Shown here: piece after piece, positions 59,201 to 64,000 of the stretch | Layout of the letters: every line of letters begins with the position of its first letter | How positions within the stretch are numbered: position 1 is the first letter of the stretch | Assembly (NCBI RefSeq): GCF_014203425.1 | Contig: NZ_JACHJC010000001.1 | Location: 5,172,001-5,236,000, forward strand | DNA length: 64,000 bases | DNA from: Micromonospora echinospora | GTDB taxonomy: Bacteria; Actinomycetota; Actinomycetes; Mycobacteriales; Micromonosporaceae | Direction of reading: 5' to 3' | Position numbers and translations under genes: made by a program | Notes under the pieces: model-generated | What the model saw: the letters and a program-made list of their open reading frames with translations, nothing else | What the model was told of the DNA's origin: nothing | Database searches by the model: none

Positions 59201-62139
59201 AGGACCGGCAGGGCCGGGGCCAGGACGCCCGCCCCGTCGGTGCCGAACTGCGCGGCGAGGGCCGCCACGTCGGAGCGCTCGACGGCCGACCAGAACTCGA
59301 CGTCCACCACGTCCGGGCTGACCGGGCCGGTGGCCGAGGCCGGCATCTGCTCGGGCCAGTAGCGCTGCCGCTGGAACGCGTACGTGGGCAGGGCGACCGG
59401 GGTCGCTCCGGTGCCGGCGTAGAGGGCCGCCCAGTCGACGGGTGTTCCGTTGACGTGCAGTTCGGACAGGGCGGCGAGCAGGGCCCGCGACTCGGGGCGG
59501 TCGGCGCGCAGGGCGGGTACGGCGACGACCGGGGTGTCGTCGTCGGCGTCCGCCGGCTCCCGCCCGCTCAGCACGTCCCGGGTCATGGCGGTCAGGACGC
59601 TGCGCGGGCCGATCTCCAGGAACGTGTCCACCCCGGCGGCGCGCAGCGCGGCGACCCCGTCGGCGAAACGCACAGCCTCCCGCACGTGCCGCACCCAGTA
59701 GTCGGGACTACGGATCTCGTCGACGTCAGCCAGCGCACCGGTCACGTTCGACACGACCGGCAACGCCGGCGCCTCGAACGTCAACCCGTCCAGGACCACC
59801 CGGAACTCATCCAGCATCGGCTCCATCAACGGACTGTGGAACGCATGACTCACCGACAACCGGCGCGTACGCACACCCCGCCCACGCCAGACCCGCTCCA
59901 CCTCGTCGAGCGCCTCCACCGCACCGGAGACCACCACCGACGTCGGCCCGTTGACAGCCGCGACCCCCACACCGGTCAAGCCGTCCAGCGTCGCCAGCAC
60001 ATCGGCCTCAGCCGCCGCAACGGCCAACATCCCACCACCGGCCGGCAACGCCTGCATCAACCGGCCCCGCGCCGCCACCAACACACACGCATCCGCCAGC
60101 GACAACACCCCCGCCACATGCGCGGCCGTGACCTCGCCGATCGAATGACCGCCGACCAGGTCGGGGGCGACGCCGAACGACTCCACCAGGCGGAACAACG
60201 CCACCTCGACCGCGAACAGACCCGCCTGCGTGAACACCGTCCGGTCCAGCAGCTCCGCCTCGGCGGAACCCTCGGGTGCGAACAGCACCTCCTTGAGCGG
60301 GCGCGGCAACAGCGCGTCGAGCTGTGCGCACACCTCGTCCAGCGCGGCGGCGAAGACCGGGAACTCCGCGTACAACTCCCGGCCCATGCCGGCACGCTGC
60401 GCGCCCTGACCGGAGAAGAGCACCGCGAGCGGACCCCGGTCGGCGGCCTGCCCGGCGACCAGCGCGCCGGACGGCTGGCCGGCGGCGAGGGCGCGCAGCC
60501 CGGCCAGCAGCTCCTCGCGGTCGGTGGCGGTGAGCACCGCGCGGTGTTCCAGCGCGGAGCGCGACACGACCGACGACCAGCCGACGTCCACGGTGCGGAG
60601 GGCCTCGTCGTCCTCCAGCCACCGGGCCCAGCGGCCCGCCTGCGCGCCGAGCGCGGCCTCGGAGCGGGCGGAGAGCAGCACGGGCACCGCCGGCAGGGCG
60701 ACGGTGGGTGCCGGTCCGGCGTCGGCGGGCTCGGCGGCATCCGGGGTCGGTGGCTCCTCGATGATGGTGTGCGCGTTCGTGCCGGAGATGCCGAACGACG
60801 ACACGGCCGCCCGGCGGGGACGGTCGGTCGCCGGCCACGGCGTCGCCTCGGTCACCAGCGACACCTCGCCGGCCGACCAGTCCACCTTCGGCGTCGGCTC
60901 GTCGACGTGCAGGGTGGACGGCACGAGCCCGTGCCGCATCGCCATCACCATCTTGATCACACCGGCCACGCCTGCGGCGGACTGGCTGTGGCCGATGTTC
61001 GACTTGATCGAGCCGAGCAGCAGCGGCCGGTCGGCGGGGCGGTCCCGCCCGTACGTGGCCAGCAGGGCCTGCGCCTCGATCGGATCGCCGAGGACGGTGC
61101 CGGTGCCGTGCGCCTCGACGGCGTCCACGTCGGCCGTGGTCAGCCGGGCGTTCGCGAGGGCCTGCCGGATCACCCGCTGCTGGGCGGGGCCGTTGGGGGC
61201 GGTGAGGCCGTTGGACGCGCCGTCCTGGTTGACGGCGCTGCCCCGGATCACGGCGAGGATCGGGTGTCCCTTGCGCTGCGCGTCCGACAGCCGCTCCACC
61301 AGCAGGATGCCGACGCCCTCGGACCAGCCCGTGCCGTCGGCAGCGGCGGCGAACGACTTGCAGCGGCCGTCCGGGGCGAGCCCCCGCTGCCGGGAGAAAC
61401 CCACGAACGGGCCGGGGGTGGCCATGACGCACACGCCGCCGGCCAGGGCCAGGTCGAAGTCGCCCTGCCGCAGCGCCTGGCACGCCAGGTGCAGGGCGAC
61501 CAGCGACGACGAGCAGGCGGTGTCCACGGTGACCGCGGGGCCCTCCAGGCCGAGGGCGTACGCGATCCGCCCGGAGACGACACTGGTGGCCGTACCGGTC
61601 AGCAGGTAGCCCTCGTCGGCGCCCTCGGCCTCGCTCTGCGGGCCCATGCCGTAGCCGTTGGCGGCGGTGCCGACGAAGACGCCGACCTTCTGCCCCCGCA
61701 TCGAGGCGGGCGCGACGCCGGCGTGCTCGAACGCCTCCCACGACGTCTCCAGCAGCAGCCGCTGCTGGGGGTCCATCGCCACGGCCTCGCGCGGCGAGAT
61801 GCCGAAGAACTCCGCGTCGAAGTCGGCCGCGTCGTAGAGGAAGCCGCCCTCGCGGGTGGTGGAGCGGCCGGCCCGGTCGGCGTCCGGGTCGTACAGGTTG
61901 TCCAGGTCCCAGCCCCGGTCCGTCGGGAAGCCGCCGATCGCGTCGCCGCCGGAGGCCACCAGGTCCCAGAGCTGCTCGGGGCTGGCGACGCCACCTGGAT
62001 AGCGGCAGGACATCGCGACGATCGCGATCGGTTCCCGGGCGGCGGCGGTCAGCTGCTGGTTGAGCTGACGGAGGCGGCCCGTCTCCTTGAGCGACGCGCG
62101 AAGCGCCTCGACGACCTTGTCTGCGGACGTAGACATCAT
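32299..62139 (-). CDS. PKS B: six-module type I polyketide synthase, 9946 aa
   Basis: One uninterrupted frame encodes six extension modules in the order B1 KS-AT-KR-ACP, B2/B3/B4 KS-AT-DH-KR-ACP, B5 KS-AT-KR-ACP, B6 KS-AT-KR(inactive)-ACP. The ACP serines (LGFDSL or GFDSM) are near residues 1532, 3289, 5036, 6777, 8300 and 9818. All six KS domains keep DTACSSS, and all six ATs have GHSIGE plus HAFH, indicating malonyl-CoA. The N-terminus is a charged, leucine-containing coiled coil (residues 1-35) that should dock PKS A. The C-terminus (after about residue 9855) has the [14 protein letters not shown] type of docking tail. Two ATG codons are adjacent (62139 and 62136). A GGAG at 62143-62146 is 3 nt from the first and 6 nt from the second, so the second may be used. 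The expected output is hydroxyl, triene, hydroxyl, ketone. At nearly 10,000 residues it is very large, comparable to the six-module proteins of polyene macrolide clusters. Confidence 0.97.
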   Translation of the reverse strand: MMSTSADKVVEALRASLKETGRLRQLNQQLTAAAREPIAIVAMSCRYPGGVASPEQLWDLVASGGDAIGGFPTDRGWDLDNLYDPDADRAGRSTTREGGFLYDAADFDAEFFGISPREAVAMDPQQRLLLETSWEAFEHAGVAPASMRGQKVGVFVGTAANGYGMGPQSEAEGADEGYLLTGTATSVVSGRIAYALGLEGPAVTVDTACSSSLVALHLACQALRQGDFDLALAGGVCVMATPGPFVGFSRQRGLAPDGRCKSFAAAADGTGWSEGVGILLVERLSDAQRKGHPILAVIRGSAVNQDGASNGLTAPNGPAQQRVIRQALANARLTTADVDAVEAHGTGTVLGDPIEAQALLATYGRDRPADRPLLLGSIKSNIGHSQSAAGVAGVIKMVMAMRHGLVPSTLHVDEPTPKVDWSAGEVSLVTEATPWPATDRPRRAAVSSFGISGTNAHTIIEEPPTPDAAEPADAGPAPTVALPAVPVLLSARSEAALGAQAGRWARWLEDDEALRTVDVGWSSVVSRSALEHRAVLTATDREELLAGLRALAAGQPSGALVAGQAADRGPLAVLFSGQGAQRAGMGRELYAEFPVFAAALDEVCAQLDALLPRPLKEVLFAPEGSAEAELLDRTVFTQAGLFAVEVALFRLVESFGVAPDLVGGHSIGEVTAAHVAGVLSLADACVLVAARGRLMQALPAGGGMLAVAAAEADVLATLDGLTGVGVAAVNGPTSVVVSGAVEALDEVERVWRGRGVRTRRLSVSHAFHSPLMEPMLDEFRVVLDGLTFEAPALPVVSNVTGALADVDEIRSPDYWVRHVREAVRFADGVAALRAAGVDTFLEIGPRSVLTAMTRDVLSGREPADADDDTPVVAVPALRADRPESRALLAALSELHVNGTPVDWAALYAGTGATPVALPTYAFQRQRYWPEQMPASATGPVSPDVVDVEFWSAVERSDVAALAAQFGTDGAGVLAPALPVLSSWRRARLRDAVVDGWSYRVVWKRTTVPAPLTPPGRWLLVEPADDAATTEWAGALAGALSAAGGEVSRLAVDPLAERDQVTSRLAGAVGDPPFTGIVSLLGLLERPHPGQPAVPLGTAATMTLVQALHAADVAAPLWMLTRGGVGTGDTDPVRSVAQGGLWGLARVAGLEHPQLWGGLVDLPDAPGRDDWDHAVGVLTRGGPEDQVAVRPSGVFVRRLVRATPAAVGAVDRWQPSGTVLVTGGTGALGAHVARWAAANGAEHLVLTSRRGEHAPGAAELRDELTALGARVTLVAADMADRARVEALLRDVEADPAPLTAVVHAAGVGQLTMLVDTDLAGLAGVLDGKIAGAVHLDELLGDRPLDAFVLFSSIAGIWGSGGQAAYAAGNAFLDALAERRRARGLAATAVAWGPWADGGMASGEGQELLARRGLSPMSPAQAVYALRSAVGRAVPSVTVADVDWSLFTPAFAAARARPLLDDVAEARDALRVVDAEPEGTVGGGLRQHLLTLPRAEQDRHLTELVRTHTAAVLGHSGTDLVKAGRAFKELGFDSLTAVELRNRLGAATGLTLPTTLVFDYPNPAALADHLSATLRLHEVETVTAWGPAGPVDGDPIVIVGMSCRYPGGVANPDDLWELVATGRDGISGFPDDRHWDMGRLLAVDADGQPVSHTREGGFVDGATTFDPGFFGISPREAVAMDPQQRLLLEASWEAMEQAGIDPEELRGSRTGVFVGASPSGYGTTDTPAELAGYQLTGGAHSVISGRVSYTFGLEGPAVTVDTACSSSLVAVHLAAQALRGGECDMALAGGVTVMVTPGAFVEFSRQGGLAPDGRCKSFAADADGTGWSEGVGVLLVQRLSDARRQGRQVLAVLAGSAVNQDGASNGLTAPNGPAQQRVIRQALANARLTTADVDAVEAHGTGTTLGDPIEAQALLATYGQGRPADRPLLLGSIKSNIGHSQAAAGVAGMIKMVQAMRYGLLPRTLHLDEPTPHVDWSAGAVSLLTEARPWPAVDRPRRAAVSSFGISGTNVHLILEQPPTPTDADEPADGDEPVTGDEPSRVPAVLPLLLSARDAAGLSAQAGRWAQWLGGTGAPRPLDVAWSSVASRSVLEHRAVVSGASRDELLAGLEAVSAGELSAGVLTGPGGQRGQLALLFSGQGAQRAGMGRELSALFPVFAAALDEVCGQLDPLLPRPLKEVLFASEGSAEAGLLDQTVFTQAGLFAVEVALFRLVESFGIVPDMLAGHSIGEVTAAHVAGVLSLADACALVAARGRLMQALPTGGGMLAVAADEAAVVESIAGLTDRAGIAAVNGPAAVVVSGAVEVLDEVERVWRDRGVRTRRLTVSHAFHSPLMAPMLDEFRAVLGGLAFAAPLLPVVSNVTGALAGDEICTPEYWVRHVREAVRYADGVAALRAAGVDTFLEVGPQSVLTAMNADLLADDEAVLAVAVQRRDRSEAQALLHALAELHVHGVPVTWQSWFAETGARRVDLPTYAFQRERYWLPPTGQSADVSGAGLGVARHPLLGAAVSVAGEDMVVLTGRLSVSTHPWLADHVVSGAVVVPGTALVDLVVRAGDEVGASRVRELTVLAPLVLPATGGGVRVQVRVGPVDGTGSRSVTVHSQPEDDSESGWTRHADGLVGAPTADEPTLGAWPPPGASEVDVTGWYATVAEHGLAYGPVFRGLRRAWTADGEVFAEVALPDEVTGDPAGFGVHPALLDAALHPVGLLPADQSGGGPQVPFAFEGVQVHAVGARTLRVRLTASGNSVRLVAADETGVPVVSVDSLALREMTGLAAAPDEAYRSLFEVSWQPEQIAAPDGAYGWAVLGDRPLDGAPQLPAYADVAALTTAATDGTAPAALLLPVTPATSGTDVPDAVRSVTTDVLGAVQAWLAAEPLADSRLVVVTRGAVATGADDRVSDLAGAAVWGLLRSAQSEHPGRLVLADLEPGADLDADLLALLAAAADDPALGGQVAVRSGTAYLPRLVRATGAARTPATLDGGTVLVTGGTGSLGALVSEHLVTAYGVRSLVLVSRQGPAAPGADELVRRLAALGATARVVATDVTDRERVGELVRSITADDRLAGVVHTAGVLDDGIVSGITADRLADVLAPKVTAGWWLHEATAELDLDLFVLFSSVAGVLGSPGQAAYAAGNAFLDALAVLRAQRGLPAVSLAWGMWDTDGMAASINDTDRARVTRAGLVPMTAPVGLGLWDAALTHGGAALVPAVVDLPAMRAQTAAGRVPVMLRGLVGPAAKRRRSGTGAWADRLAGLDPQEARTQVALLVRGMIAQVLGHGGAEAVPADRAFRELGFDSLTAVELRNRINSASGLRLTSTLVFDYPTPAALSEHLYEQLSGQVAAQQQAVRATNVDEPIAIVGMACRYPGGVTNPQQLWDLVAAGADGIGEFPTDRGWDLDRLFHPDPDNPGTSYTRHGGFLYGAAEFDPDFFGISPREAIAMDPQQRLLLEASWETFESAGLDPSRLRGSRTGVFAGLMYHDYASGVQDLPEGVGGYLGTGTSGSVLSGRVAYTFGFEGPAVTVDTACSSSLVALHLAVQALRGGECDLALAGGVTVMATPGTFIEFSRQRGLSADGRCKSFAASADGTGWSEGVGVLLVQRLSDAQREGRRILAVVRGSAVNQDGASNGLTAPNGPSQQRVIRQALANARLTTADVDAVEAHGTGTTLGDPIEAQALLATYGQDRPADRPLWLGSVKSNIGHTQAAAGAAGIIKMIMAMRHGELPSTLHVDEPSPHIEWSAGAVSLLTEARDWPAAGRPRRAAISSFGVSGTNAHVIIEQPPAEAEPTRGEGAPTPTAGQLPSPVLLSARSEAAVAAQAERWARWIAGDEELRPLDVGWSSTVSRAVMEHRAVVTATDRDELLAGLRALADGEPAATLVTGTGATRTQLAVLFSGQGAQRAGMGRELSAGFPVFATALDEVCGHLDPLLPRPLREVLFASSGSAEAELLDQTVFTQAGLFAVEVALFRLVESFGVVPDVVAGHSIGEVTAAYVAGVLSLADACVLVAARGRLMQALPTGGGMLAVAADEAAVAESLAGMTDRLGIAAVNGPAAVVVSGAVEALDEVERVWRDRGVRTRRLTVSHAFHSPLVAPMLDEFRAVLAGLTFRAPLLPVVSNLTGALADPQEITRAEYWVRHVREAVRYADGIAALRATGVDTFLEIGPQSVLTAMNADLLAEDALAVAVQRRDRPAAQALLHALADLHVHGVPVTWTQWFTDAGAARVDLPTYAFQHQRYWLGAGQTRTADVSGAGLGVAGHPLLGAAVSVAGEDMVVLTGRLSLTTHVWLADHVVSGVVVVPGAALVELAVRAGDEVGASRVRELTVAAPLVLPESGAVRVQVRVGAADETGTRVVAVHSQSEGDPEADWVRHAEGVLEPVSADEPGVGEWPPVGASEVDVAGWYPVLAERGLAYGPVFRGLRRVWTGGDEVFAEVALPDEVATEAARFGVHPALLDAALHPIGLLVGAEGSGGPRVPFAFEGVQVYASGARVLRVRLSRTGSAVRLVACDESGAAVVSVDSLALRELTGVTAAGAAARAMFELTWQAEEIAATGDLSGWALVGSPATADLPAYGDVEALVAAVDAGRTVAPRALLLPLDGPETAVPDAVRAATSEVLATVRSWLAADALAESRLVVVTRGAVSVAADDRVSDLAGTAVWGLLRSAQSEHPGRIVLADVDGDVDAGLLGVLTTVADEPSTHGGQVAVRAGAVFVPRLVRAVAPVSVETPVVGDGAVLVTGGTGALGALVAEHLVSVHGVRSLVLVSRRGPEAVGAGELSERLSALGASVRVVACDVTDRDQVFGLVAEVVAGGRLAGVVHTAGVLDDGVVEGLTAERLAGVLAPKVSAGWLLHEATAGLDLDLFVVFSSVAGVLGSPGQSAYAAGNAFLDGLAVYRRQLGLPAVSLAWGMWDTAGMAASIDEADRARSARAGLTPMSAEIGLELFDAALVAERPALVPAVIDVPAMRAALGAGPVPAVLRTLIGSTAARRRAARSGDWANQLAGLAPDEARAQVDVLVRGLVAQVLGHGGAESVPADRAFRELGFDSLTAVDLRNRLNAATGLRLASTLVFDYPTPAVLADHLHEQVSGQITARQTAVLTAGTDEPIAIVGMACRYPGGVDSPDQLWALLAGGGDGISEFPTDRGWDLESLFDPDPEHSGTSYTRHGGFLYGAAEFDPGFFGISPREALAMDPQQRLLLEASWESFESAGLDPQRLRGSRTGVFAGVMYHDYASRLMDLPPDAEGFVGTGTSGSVLSGRVAYTFGLEGPAVTVDTACSSSLVALHLAAQALRSGECDLALAGGVTVMATPGTFIEFSRQRGLSADGRCKSFAASADGTGWSEGVGVLLVERLSDARRNGHRVLAVVRGTAVNQDGASNGLTAPNGPSQQRVIRQALANARLSPADVDAVEAHGTGTTLGDPIEAQALLATYGQERPQDRPLLLGSVKSNIGHTQAAAGVAGVIKMVMAMRHGLVPATLHVDEASPHVDWSAGAVALATEATPWPRVGRPRRAAVSSFGISGTNAHVIIEQPPAEVVEGEIVAGDVPPVVPVLLSARSDAALAGQAGRWARWLTADEAPRPLDVAWSSVTTRPALEHRAVVTAADRDDLVAALTALADGEPTGTVVSGATGQRGQLALLFSGQGAQRAGMGRELSAGFPVFAAALDEVCGHLDPLLPRPLREVLFAEAGTAEAELLDQTVFTQAGLFAVEVALFRLVESFGIVPDVVAGHSIGEVTAAYVAGVLSLADACVLVAARGRLMQALPLGGGMLAVAADEAAVVESIAGLTDRVGVAAVNGPTAVVVSGAVEALDEVERHWRDRGVRTRRLTVSHAFHSPLMEPMLDEFRTILHGLTFATPLLPVVSNVTGALAGDEIRTADYWVRHVRDAVRFADGITALRAAGIDTFLEVGPQSVLTAMAGDVLPDDEAVLAVAVQRRDRPEAHALLYALAELHVHGVPVTWTQWFTDTGARRVDLPTYAFQHQRYWPTAGRARTGDVSGAGLGRTGHPLLGATVDLAGDDEMVLTGRLSLTTHPWLADHTVSGLTLVPGTALVELAVRAGDEVGLSRLRELTMAAPLALPGTGGVRIQVRVSTSESSQRPVAVYSRPDDDPEAGWTRHAEGVLEPSTADEPDPVTWPPAGAAEVDLANWYPTLAEHGLTYGPAFQGLRRAWTGGDEVYAEVVLPDDATEAAGFGVHPALLDAALHPIGLLLGGEEPGGPRVPFAFEGVQVHASGAGALRVRLTRDGSGLRLAAYDEVGAPVVSVDSLALRELTGVAAPGVATRSLFELRWPAVQAALAGELSGWALVTGGLELPAPVGMPTYADVATAAGEESVPRTLLLPVFPAPGAATPESVRAVTSDVLATVQSWLAADALADSRLVVVTRGAVSIGDGDRVTDLASAAVWGLLRSAQSEHPGRMVLADVDGDLDAALVALLDGVLREPAATGGQLAVRGGAVYSPRLVRAGVTAAETPVVGDGAVLVTGGTGALGALVAEHLVSAHGVRSLVLVSRRGPEAAGAGELSERLSALGASVRVVACDVTDRDQVFGLVAEVVAGGRLAGVVHTAGVLDDGVVEGLTAERLAGVLAPKVSAGWLLHEATAGLGLDLFVVFSSVAGVLGSPGQSAYAAGNAFLDGLAVHRRQLGLPAVSLAWGMWDTAGMAASIDEADRARSARAGLTPMSAEVGLELFDAALGADRPALVPAVIDVPALRAATSGGTVPAVLRTLIGVSSTRRQVGQGGGGWAERLAGLTEDEGRAHIDVLVRGLVAQVLGHGGAESVPADRAFRELGFDSLMAVDLRNRLNAATGLRLASTLVFDYPTPAVLAEHLWSELAGVRASATAPVAGTVVGTDEPIAIVGMACRYPGGVESPDELWALLAAGGDGISEFPADRGWDLESLFDPDPNRSGTSYTRHGGFLYEAAEFDPGFFGISPREALAMDPQQRLLLEASWESFESAGLDPQRLRGSRTGVFAGVMYHDYASRLMDLPTEVEGYVGTGTSGSVLSGRVAYTFGLEGPAVTVDTACSSSLVALHLAAQALRSGECDLALAGGVTVMATPGTFIEFSRQRGLSADGRCKSFAASADGTGWSEGVGVLLVQRLSDAQREGRKIYAVVRGTAVNQDGASNGLTAPNGPSQQRVIRQALASARLSPSDVDVVEAHGTGTTLGDPIEAQAVLATYGQDRQGREPLWLGSVKSNIGHTQAAAGVAGVIKMVLAMRHGLVPATLHVDEASPHVDWSAGAVALATEATPWPRVDRPRRAAVSSFGISGTNAHVIIEQPPAETIEGEIVAGDVPPVVPVLLSARDAAALAGQAGRWARWLSVEEAPRPLDVAWSSVTTRPALEQRAVAVVADGNDLLSALRALDAGEPSGTVVTGSTAVRGQLALLFSGQGAQRAGMGRELYAGFPVFAAALDEVCGHLDPLLLRPLREVLFAEAGTAEAELLDQTVFTQAGLFAVEVALFRLVESFGIVPDMLAGHSIGEVTAAYVAGVLSLADACVLVAARGRLMQALPLGGGMLAVAADEAAVAESLAGMTDRLGIAAVNGPAAVVVSGAVEALDEVERVWRERGVRTRRLTVSHAFHSPLMEAMLDEFRTVLDGLTFSAPLLPVVSNVTGALAGDEIRTADYWVRHVREAVRYADGITALREAGVDTFLEVGPQSVLTAMAADVLPGDDAVLAVAVQRRDRPEAHALLHAVAELYVHGMPVTWQSWFADTGARRVDLPTYAFQHQRYWPEGTAEKRAAPDGGDVEFWTAVERGDLAALAAELGDDPDVLDTLGPALPVLSRWRRHRSRDTALDGWSYRIGWEPVRPNPKTRLSGRWLIVTVDSGADAGVAKTLTQAGARVDTLTVSSTLDRADLGERLRRISGDGWAGVLCVLPRQDRPSAHTPALPAGTVALLTLVRALTDTGLAGRVWALSRTAMPVTAGERVDDVWAALAWGLGRVVALEQPDRWGGLVDLPARADRGARAGLVAVLADGTLDQVAVRRSGIFGRRLVPAVPPVGVGWRPAGTVLVTGGTGALGRHVARWLLANGAGEVVLASRRGPGVPGVAELVAELGAVRVVGCDVTDRAAVEALVSGLPELTAVVHAAGASGGTTPAYEMTDGELSETLAGKVLGALHLDAACRGRDLDAFVVFSSVAGVWGGGGQAGYAAGNALLDTLVAARRAKGLPATALAYGPWAEDGMAAGETADGLRRRGFSPLAPDAAVAALGRWVNAPEAAPVIVDVDWSRFVTAFTAARPSHLFDRVAPAVAGEPQRPESAAATDGLRNRLATLPTTGQEALLVDLVRAEAAVVLGHPTTDQVPAGRAFRELGFDSLAAVQLRDRLGRVTGLTLPSTVVFDHPSAAELARFLRTEIVIGADGGLVTGGVASARPAADEPIAIVSMACRFPGGVSSPQELWRLLAEGVDAVTPMPTDRGWDLDGLFDSDPERVGTSYTRSGGFLHDVVGFDAAFFGINPREALAMDPQQRLLLHTTWEVFERAGIDPHRVRGSATGVFMGTNGQDYATLLLGARSQVEGYQATGNGASVVSGRLAYSFGLHGPAVTVDTACSSSLVALHLAAQALRSGECDLALAGGVTVMSTPGAFLEFSRQRGLAADGRVKAFAEAADGTGWGEGVGVLLLQRLSDAQRDGNRILAVVRGSAVNSDGASNGLTAPNGPAQQRVIRHALDNAGLTPADVDVVEAHGTGTTLGDPIEAQALLATYGRDRTAERPLWLGSVKSNIGHTQAAAGAASLIKMVLALQHEVLPKTLHVDAPTPHVDWSSGTLALLTEARPWAATDGPRRAGVSSFGISGTNAHVIIEEAPEPVAAADTAAFEVTAGHGEARRDHRAVALPWPFSAADLPALREQAGRLADRVAIGDDPAGLVAWALADGRAHLGRRATVIAADRETRLAALRALAAGEEHPAVVTARRRAGGLAVQFSGQGAQRPGAGRQLYDTFPVFAAALDEVCAALDHQLPQPLKPVLFAAEGSAEAALLDETVFTQAGLFALEVALFRLVESFGVVPGHVAGHSIGEITAAHVAGVLSLADAATLVAARGRLMQALPAGGGMLAVAAEEAAVVESLAGLGDRVGVAAVNGPTAVVLAGAVDSLDGLERLWRERGVRTRRLRVSHAFHSPLMEPMLAEFRAVLDGLAFAAPLLPIVSNLTGRLAEPDEIRTPDYWVRHVREAVRYADGIAALRDAGVDTFLELGPQAVLTAMAAGLLPGDEDGTAVAALRAGADEPAALLAALAVVDGTGRDVDWAAVLAALAGPRPDPRLLPELPTYAFRPQRYWPTLDTLPAPAADPVDDAFWRAVTDGDLGRLGLDPDQPMRELLPELESWRRRQQLDGTLAGWRYRVTWERRALTGADPGTWLVVAPPHQVTDRVLATLTAGAAAVHLLTVDPATATRDGLAADLDRLAAAHQPTALLSLLALEEAPHPEQTALPTGLAANLLLVQAHTGRSGPAVPLWLATTGAVAVDGEAVAHPAQATTWGLGLVAALEHPRHVGGVVDLPAGPAEAAYAALVGALVNVDGEDQLAVREAGVHTRRLVRDTGLPAAGDGYRPNGTVLLTGGTGALARHTTDWLGRHGAEVLPLAEPATAKLGDLMEQLAAEERSVTALVHVPAETGSVPLAELTLAGLAADLAATVGDVPRYADELAHRPLDAFVLCTSTTGVWGAGGRAGQSAGDALLHALAANRRHGGLAATAVAWGPWSDDPESPEQAQLRRRGLPGLPPELALEAFGQALRAETGLIVADVRWDRFVPTFASMRPCPLLTGVPEAGAAMPADDERQPADDEAATALRERLRPLSPAEREGVLVDLVGGLAATVLGHGGDAGLEPDRAFREVGFDSMTAVELRNRLRAATGVQLPAAVVFDYPTPAALARHLRDRLAEDGAAAAAPLLAELERLDGVFAADAPDRLTRQKLLVQLQAFVARWGDDRGPVEEKSATHTLDDATDAEIFDFIHRELGGPGGNFPGI
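32600..37065 (-). other. Module B6: KS-AT(malonyl)-KR(inactive)-ACP
   Basis: The KS ([21 protein letters not shown]; Cys near 8535) and AT (GHSIGE near 8998, HAFH near 9099) look functional. The KR fold is present but damaged. The NADPH loop ends in Ala (GGTGALA), the usual LVSRRG strand is replaced ([12 protein letters not shown]), the region that normally holds the catalytic Lys has none ([15 protein letters not shown]), the catalytic Tyr is Gln (residue 9651, codon 33187-33189) and the following Asn is Asp. The beta-ketone should therefore remain. The ACP (VGFDSMTA, near 9818) looks intact. Confidence 0.9.
39440..39990 (-). repeat. AT-region intragenic repeat, B5 copy
   Basis: Nearly identical to the B3 copy (49900-50480), including silent positions. 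Confidence 0.7.
40350..41600 (-). repeat. KS-region repeat, B5 copy
   Basis: Partner of the B4 (45580-46830) and D2 (15100-16330) copies. It includes the MYHDYAS segment and the active-site Cys. Confidence 0.75.
42230..42770 (-). repeat. KR-region intragenic repeat, B4 copy
   Basis: Partner of the B3 copy (47450-47990), differing by only scattered bases by eye. Confidence 0.75.
44660..45240 (-). repeat. AT-region intragenic repeat, B4 copy
   Basis: The second half (GHSIGE side) is nearly identical to B5 and B3. The HAFH side differs more, so the copied tract appears to end inside the AT. Confidence 0.65.
45580..46830 (-). repeat. KS-region repeat, B4 copy
   Basis: Most of the KS coding DNA matches B5 (about 40350-41600) and D2 (about 15100-16330) almost base for base. 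It crosses gene boundaries, so it reflects copying between genes and not only internal tandem duplication. Confidence 0.75.
47450..47990 (-). repeat. KR-region intragenic repeat, B3 copy
   Basis: Nearly identical DNA is found in B4 (about 42230-42770), and a close copy in D1 (about 17010-17520). It covers the catalytic KR from the cofactor loop to past the Tyr. Codons in the block are rich in AAC, ACC and CCC, unlike flanking modules. Confidence 0.75.
49900..50480 (-). repeat. AT-region intragenic repeat, B3 copy
   Basis: DNA for the central AT (from before HAFH back past GHSIGE) is nearly identical to B5 (about 39440-39990) over long uninterrupted stretches and to B4 (about 44660-45240) over much of its length. 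B2 (about 55140-55720) is similar but has drifted more. Confidence 0.7.
52190..57380 (-). other. Module B2: KS-AT(malonyl)-DH-KR(B-type)-ACP
   Basis: The KS active Cys is near 1761, AT GHSIGE near 2223 and HAFH near 2326. The DH is complete: His in [11 protein letters not shown] (near 2530) and Asp in [11 protein letters not shown] (near 2698). The KR has GGTGSLG near 2985, the LDD motif (HTAGVLDDG) of B-type reductases and an intact Tyr near 3127. B-type KR plus DH predicts a trans double bond. No ER lies between DH and KR. The KS has the loop [11 protein letters not shown], shared only with C2. Its N-terminal part is divergent ([13 protein letters not shown]). Confidence 0.92.
57470..62025 (-). 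other. Module B1: KS-AT(malonyl)-KR(A-type)-ACP
   Basis: The KS starts near residue 38 with its active Cys near 205. The AT has GHSIGE near 665 and HAFH near 763, a malonyl signature. There is no DH: after the post-AT linker the sequence passes directly into the KR structural half ([11 protein letters not shown]). The KR has GGTGALG near 1221, lacks LDD (HAAGVGQLT) and has Trp in [16 protein letters not shown], so an A-type hydroxyl is expected. The ACP serine is near 1532. The KS loop reads [11 protein letters not shown]. Confidence 0.92.
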
Positions 62140-62142
62140 GAG

Positions 62143-62146
62143 CTCC
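62143..62146 (-). promoter_or_regulatory. Ribosome binding site of PKS B
   Basis: GGAG on the minus strand lies 3 nt before the ATG at 62139 and 6 nt before the ATG at 62136. It favours the second of the two adjacent start codons. Confidence 0.5.
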
Positions 62147-62162
62147 GTACTGGGGACAACGG

Positions 62163-64000
62163 TCAGGAATCGGTTCCGTCAAGCGCCAGCCTGACGAGGG
62201 CGTCGGTGTCGAGGTCGTCGAGGTCCAGGTCCTCGTCGGTGGACTCGTCACCGTCGTCGCCGTCGGTGTCGGCGAGGTTGAGCAGCAGGTCCAGCAGCCC
62301 GGCCTCACGGAGGCGGGCCAGCGGGATCGCCGCGAGCGTCTGCCGGACGGCCGCCTCCGCCGGGTCGCCGTCGTCCGCCTGCGCCGCCTCGGGCAGCAGG
62401 CCGTCGAGCAGGTTCTCGGCGAGCACGGCCGGGTTCGGGTAGTCGAAGACGAGGGTCGCGGGCAGCGACAGGCCGGTGACGCCGGTCAGTCGGTTGCGCA
62501 GCTCGACCGCCGTCAGCGAGTCGAATCCGAGCTCCTTGAACGCCCGCTGCGGCTTGACCCGGTCCGTGCCCGCGTGGCCGAGCACGGCCGAGGCGTGGGT
62601 ACGGACCAGGTCGACCATGTGCCGGACCCGCTCGGGGCGGGGCAGGGTTAGCAGGTGCTCCCGCAGGGCGTCGGCGGCACCGCCGGGCTGCTGCTCCACG
62701 GCGTGGGCGTGCAGCGCCTCCCGGGCCTCGGCGATGTCGTCGAGCAGCGGCCGGGGGCGGGCCGAGGCGTACGCCGGGGCGAAGACCGCCCAGTCGACGT
62801 CCGCCACGGTCAGCGCCGCCCTGGGCAGGCCGGCGGCGTACCGCATGGCGTGCACGGCGTCGGCCGGCGCCATGGCGGTCAGGCCGCGCCGGGCCAGCAT
62901 CTGCCGGGCTTCGCCGGTGGCCATGCCGCCGTCGGCCCACGGTCCCCAGGCCACGGACGTCGCCGCCAGGCCCCGGCCGCGCCGCTGCTCGGCGAGCGCG
63001 TCGAGGAAGGCGTTGCCGGCGGCGTACGCGGACTGCCCGCCGCTGCCCCACACCCCGGCGATGGAGGAGAAGAGCACGAACGCGTCCAGCGGCCGGTCGC
63101 CGAGCAGGGCGTCCAGGTGCAGCGCGCCGGCCACCTTGCCGTCGAGCACGCCCGCGAACGCGGCCAGGTCGGTGTCGGCGATCAGCCCGGACTCGCCGGC
63201 GCCCGCCGCGTGGACCACGGCCGTCAGCGGCGCGGGATCCTCGTCGAGGCGGGCCAGCAGCTCCGCCACCTGGTCGCGATCGGCGACGTCGCAGGCCACG
63301 ACCGACGCCCGTACGCCCTGGGCGGTGAGCTCCTCGCACAGCTCGGCCGCCCCGGGGGCGCGCTCGCCGCGGCGGCTGGTCAGCACGACGTGCTCCGCCC
63401 CGTCGGCCGCCGCCCAGCGGGCCACGTGCGCGCCCAGCGCGCCCGTGCCGCCGGTGACCAGCACGGTGCCGGACGGCCGCCACCGCTGCGCCGTGTCGGG
63501 GGCGGCGGGCGCCGAGCGGACCAGGCGACGGACGAACACCCCGGAGGGGCGTACGGCAAGCTGGTCCTCGTCGCCGGCGCCGGTCACCACCCGCGCCAGC
63601 CGGTCCCAGGCCGTCGCGTCGGCCTGCTCGGGCAGATCCACCAGCCCGCCCCACAGGTGGGGGTGTTCCAGGCCCGCCACGAGCCCCAGGCCCCAGAGCC
63701 CGCTCTGGACGGCAGCGTGCACGGTGTCCCCGTCGCCGGTGCTGACCGCGCCCTGCGTCAGGCACCACAGCCGGGTCGTCGCCCCGGTGTCGTGCAGCGC
63801 CTGGAGCAGCAGCAGCGTGGCGGCCGTCCCGACCGGCACGGCCGGGTGGGCGGGGTGCGGCTGGTCGCGGAGGCCGAGCAGGGAGAGCACGCCGGTGACG
63901 GGACCGTCGGCCAGCGCGTCGCCCAGCCGCCGGGCGAGGCCCGCCCGGTCGGTGCCGGCCGGGTCGACGGTGAGCCGGACCACGTCGGCGCCGACCTCGG
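62163..64000 (-). CDS. PKS A: C-terminal part of a modular type I polyketide synthase (partial, KR-ACP-docking)
   Basis: Only the last 611 residues are visible; the 5' part lies beyond the window. They contain a KR structural half, then a catalytic KR with the NADPH motif GGTGALG (about visible residue 181) and intact Ser and Tyr in [20 protein letters not shown]. There is no LDD motif and a Trp precedes the active site, which marks an A-type KR expected to give an L-configured hydroxyl. The ACP carries the phosphopantetheine serine in LGFDSLTA (about residue 494). The tail after the ACP is acidic, with a leucine-rich segment ([19 protein letters not shown]) and an end resembling [14 protein letters not shown]. 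This is a C-terminal docking region unlike those of the other genes here. The stop is TGA at 62163-62165, 23 bp before PKS B, so the two are probably co-transcribed and PKS A hands its chain to B1. The AT and KS of this last module are not visible. Confidence 0.95.
   Translation of the reverse strand, partial: EVGADVVRLTVDPAGTDRAGLARRLGDALADGPVTGVLSLLGLRDQPHPAHPAVPVGTAATLLLLQALHDTGATTRLWCLTQGAVSTGDGDTVHAAVQSGLWGLGLVAGLEHPHLWGGLVDLPEQADATAWDRLARVVTGAGDEDQLAVRPSGVFVRRLVRSAPAAPDTAQRWRPSGTVLVTGGTGALGAHVARWAAADGAEHVVLTSRRGERAPGAAELCEELTAQGVRASVVACDVADRDQVAELLARLDEDPAPLTAVVHAAGAGESGLIADTDLAAFAGVLDGKVAGALHLDALLGDRPLDAFVLFSSIAGVWGSGGQSAYAAGNAFLDALAEQRRGRGLAATSVAWGPWADGGMATGEARQMLARRGLTAMAPADAVHAMRYAAGLPRAALTVADVDWAVFAPAYASARPRPLLDDIAEAREALHAHAVEQQPGGAADALREHLLTLPRPERVRHMVDLVRTHASAVLGHAGTDRVKPQRAFKELGFDSLTAVELRNRLTGVTGLSLPATLVFDYPNPAVLAENLLDGLLPEAAQADDGDPAEAAVRQTLAAIPLARLREAGLLDLLLNLADTDGDDGDESTDEDLDLDDLDTDALVRLALDGTDS

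Overview
The whole window is the interior of a very large modular type I polyketide synthase (PKS) cluster. Every real gene lies on the minus strand. The very high GC content, the strong G/C bias at third codon positions and the cis-AT modular PKS architecture indicate an actinomycete. Micromonospora or a relative would fit, but genus is an inference and nothing here proves it. The cluster runs off both ends: no loading module, thioesterase, tailoring, regulatory or transport gene is present, so the product cannot be named.

Reading in the direction of transcription (right to left), five PKS genes are present. PKS A (62163-64000, 5' end missing) ends with KR-ACP. PKS B (32299-62139, 9946 aa) has six modules: B1 KS-AT-KR-ACP, B2 to B4 each KS-AT-DH-KR-ACP, B5 KS-AT-KR-ACP, B6 KS-AT-KR(dead)-ACP. 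PKS C (21852-31949) has two: C1 KS-AT-KR-ACP and C2 KS-AT(decayed)-DH-KR(Tyr to His)-ACP. PKS D (7142-21808) has three: D1 KS-AT-DH-KR-ACP, D2 KS-AT(decayed)-KR-ACP, D3 KS-AT-KR-ACP. PKS E (1-7100, 3' end missing) has E1 KS-AT-KR-ACP and the KS-AT of E2. Twelve modules are complete. There is no ER anywhere. All intact ATs are malonyl-type (HAFH motif) except E2, which is methylmalonyl-type (YASH).

If the line is colinear A-B-C-D-E, the chain would receive a hydroxyl (A), a hydroxyl (B1), three conjugated double bonds (B2-B4), a hydroxyl (B5), a ketone (B6), a hydroxyl (C1), an uncertain unit (C2), a double bond (D1), three hydroxyls (D2, D3, E1), then a methyl-branched unit (E2). This is a long polyol-polyene polyketide. 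Docking peptides at gene ends are of two kinds: a distinct one at A/B, and a common coiled-coil type at B/C, C/D and D/E.

Genes A-B and C-D-E are separated by short gaps (23, 43 and 41 bp) typical of operons. The only sizeable non-coding stretch is 31950-32298, between B and C. It holds three stacked hairpins after B, three TAGGGG direct repeats, a plausible promoter and a roughly 144-nt leader, so it probably divides the line into two transcription units.

The most unusual points are: two internal modules (C2, D2) whose methylmalonyl-lineage ATs have both lost the nucleophilic serine and about 75-82 residues of the same subdomain; a KR in C2 with His in place of the catalytic Tyr, followed by a KS of the type that here always follows a DH-KR module; and near-identical DNA shared between modules, whose edges follow KR-to-next-KS units.
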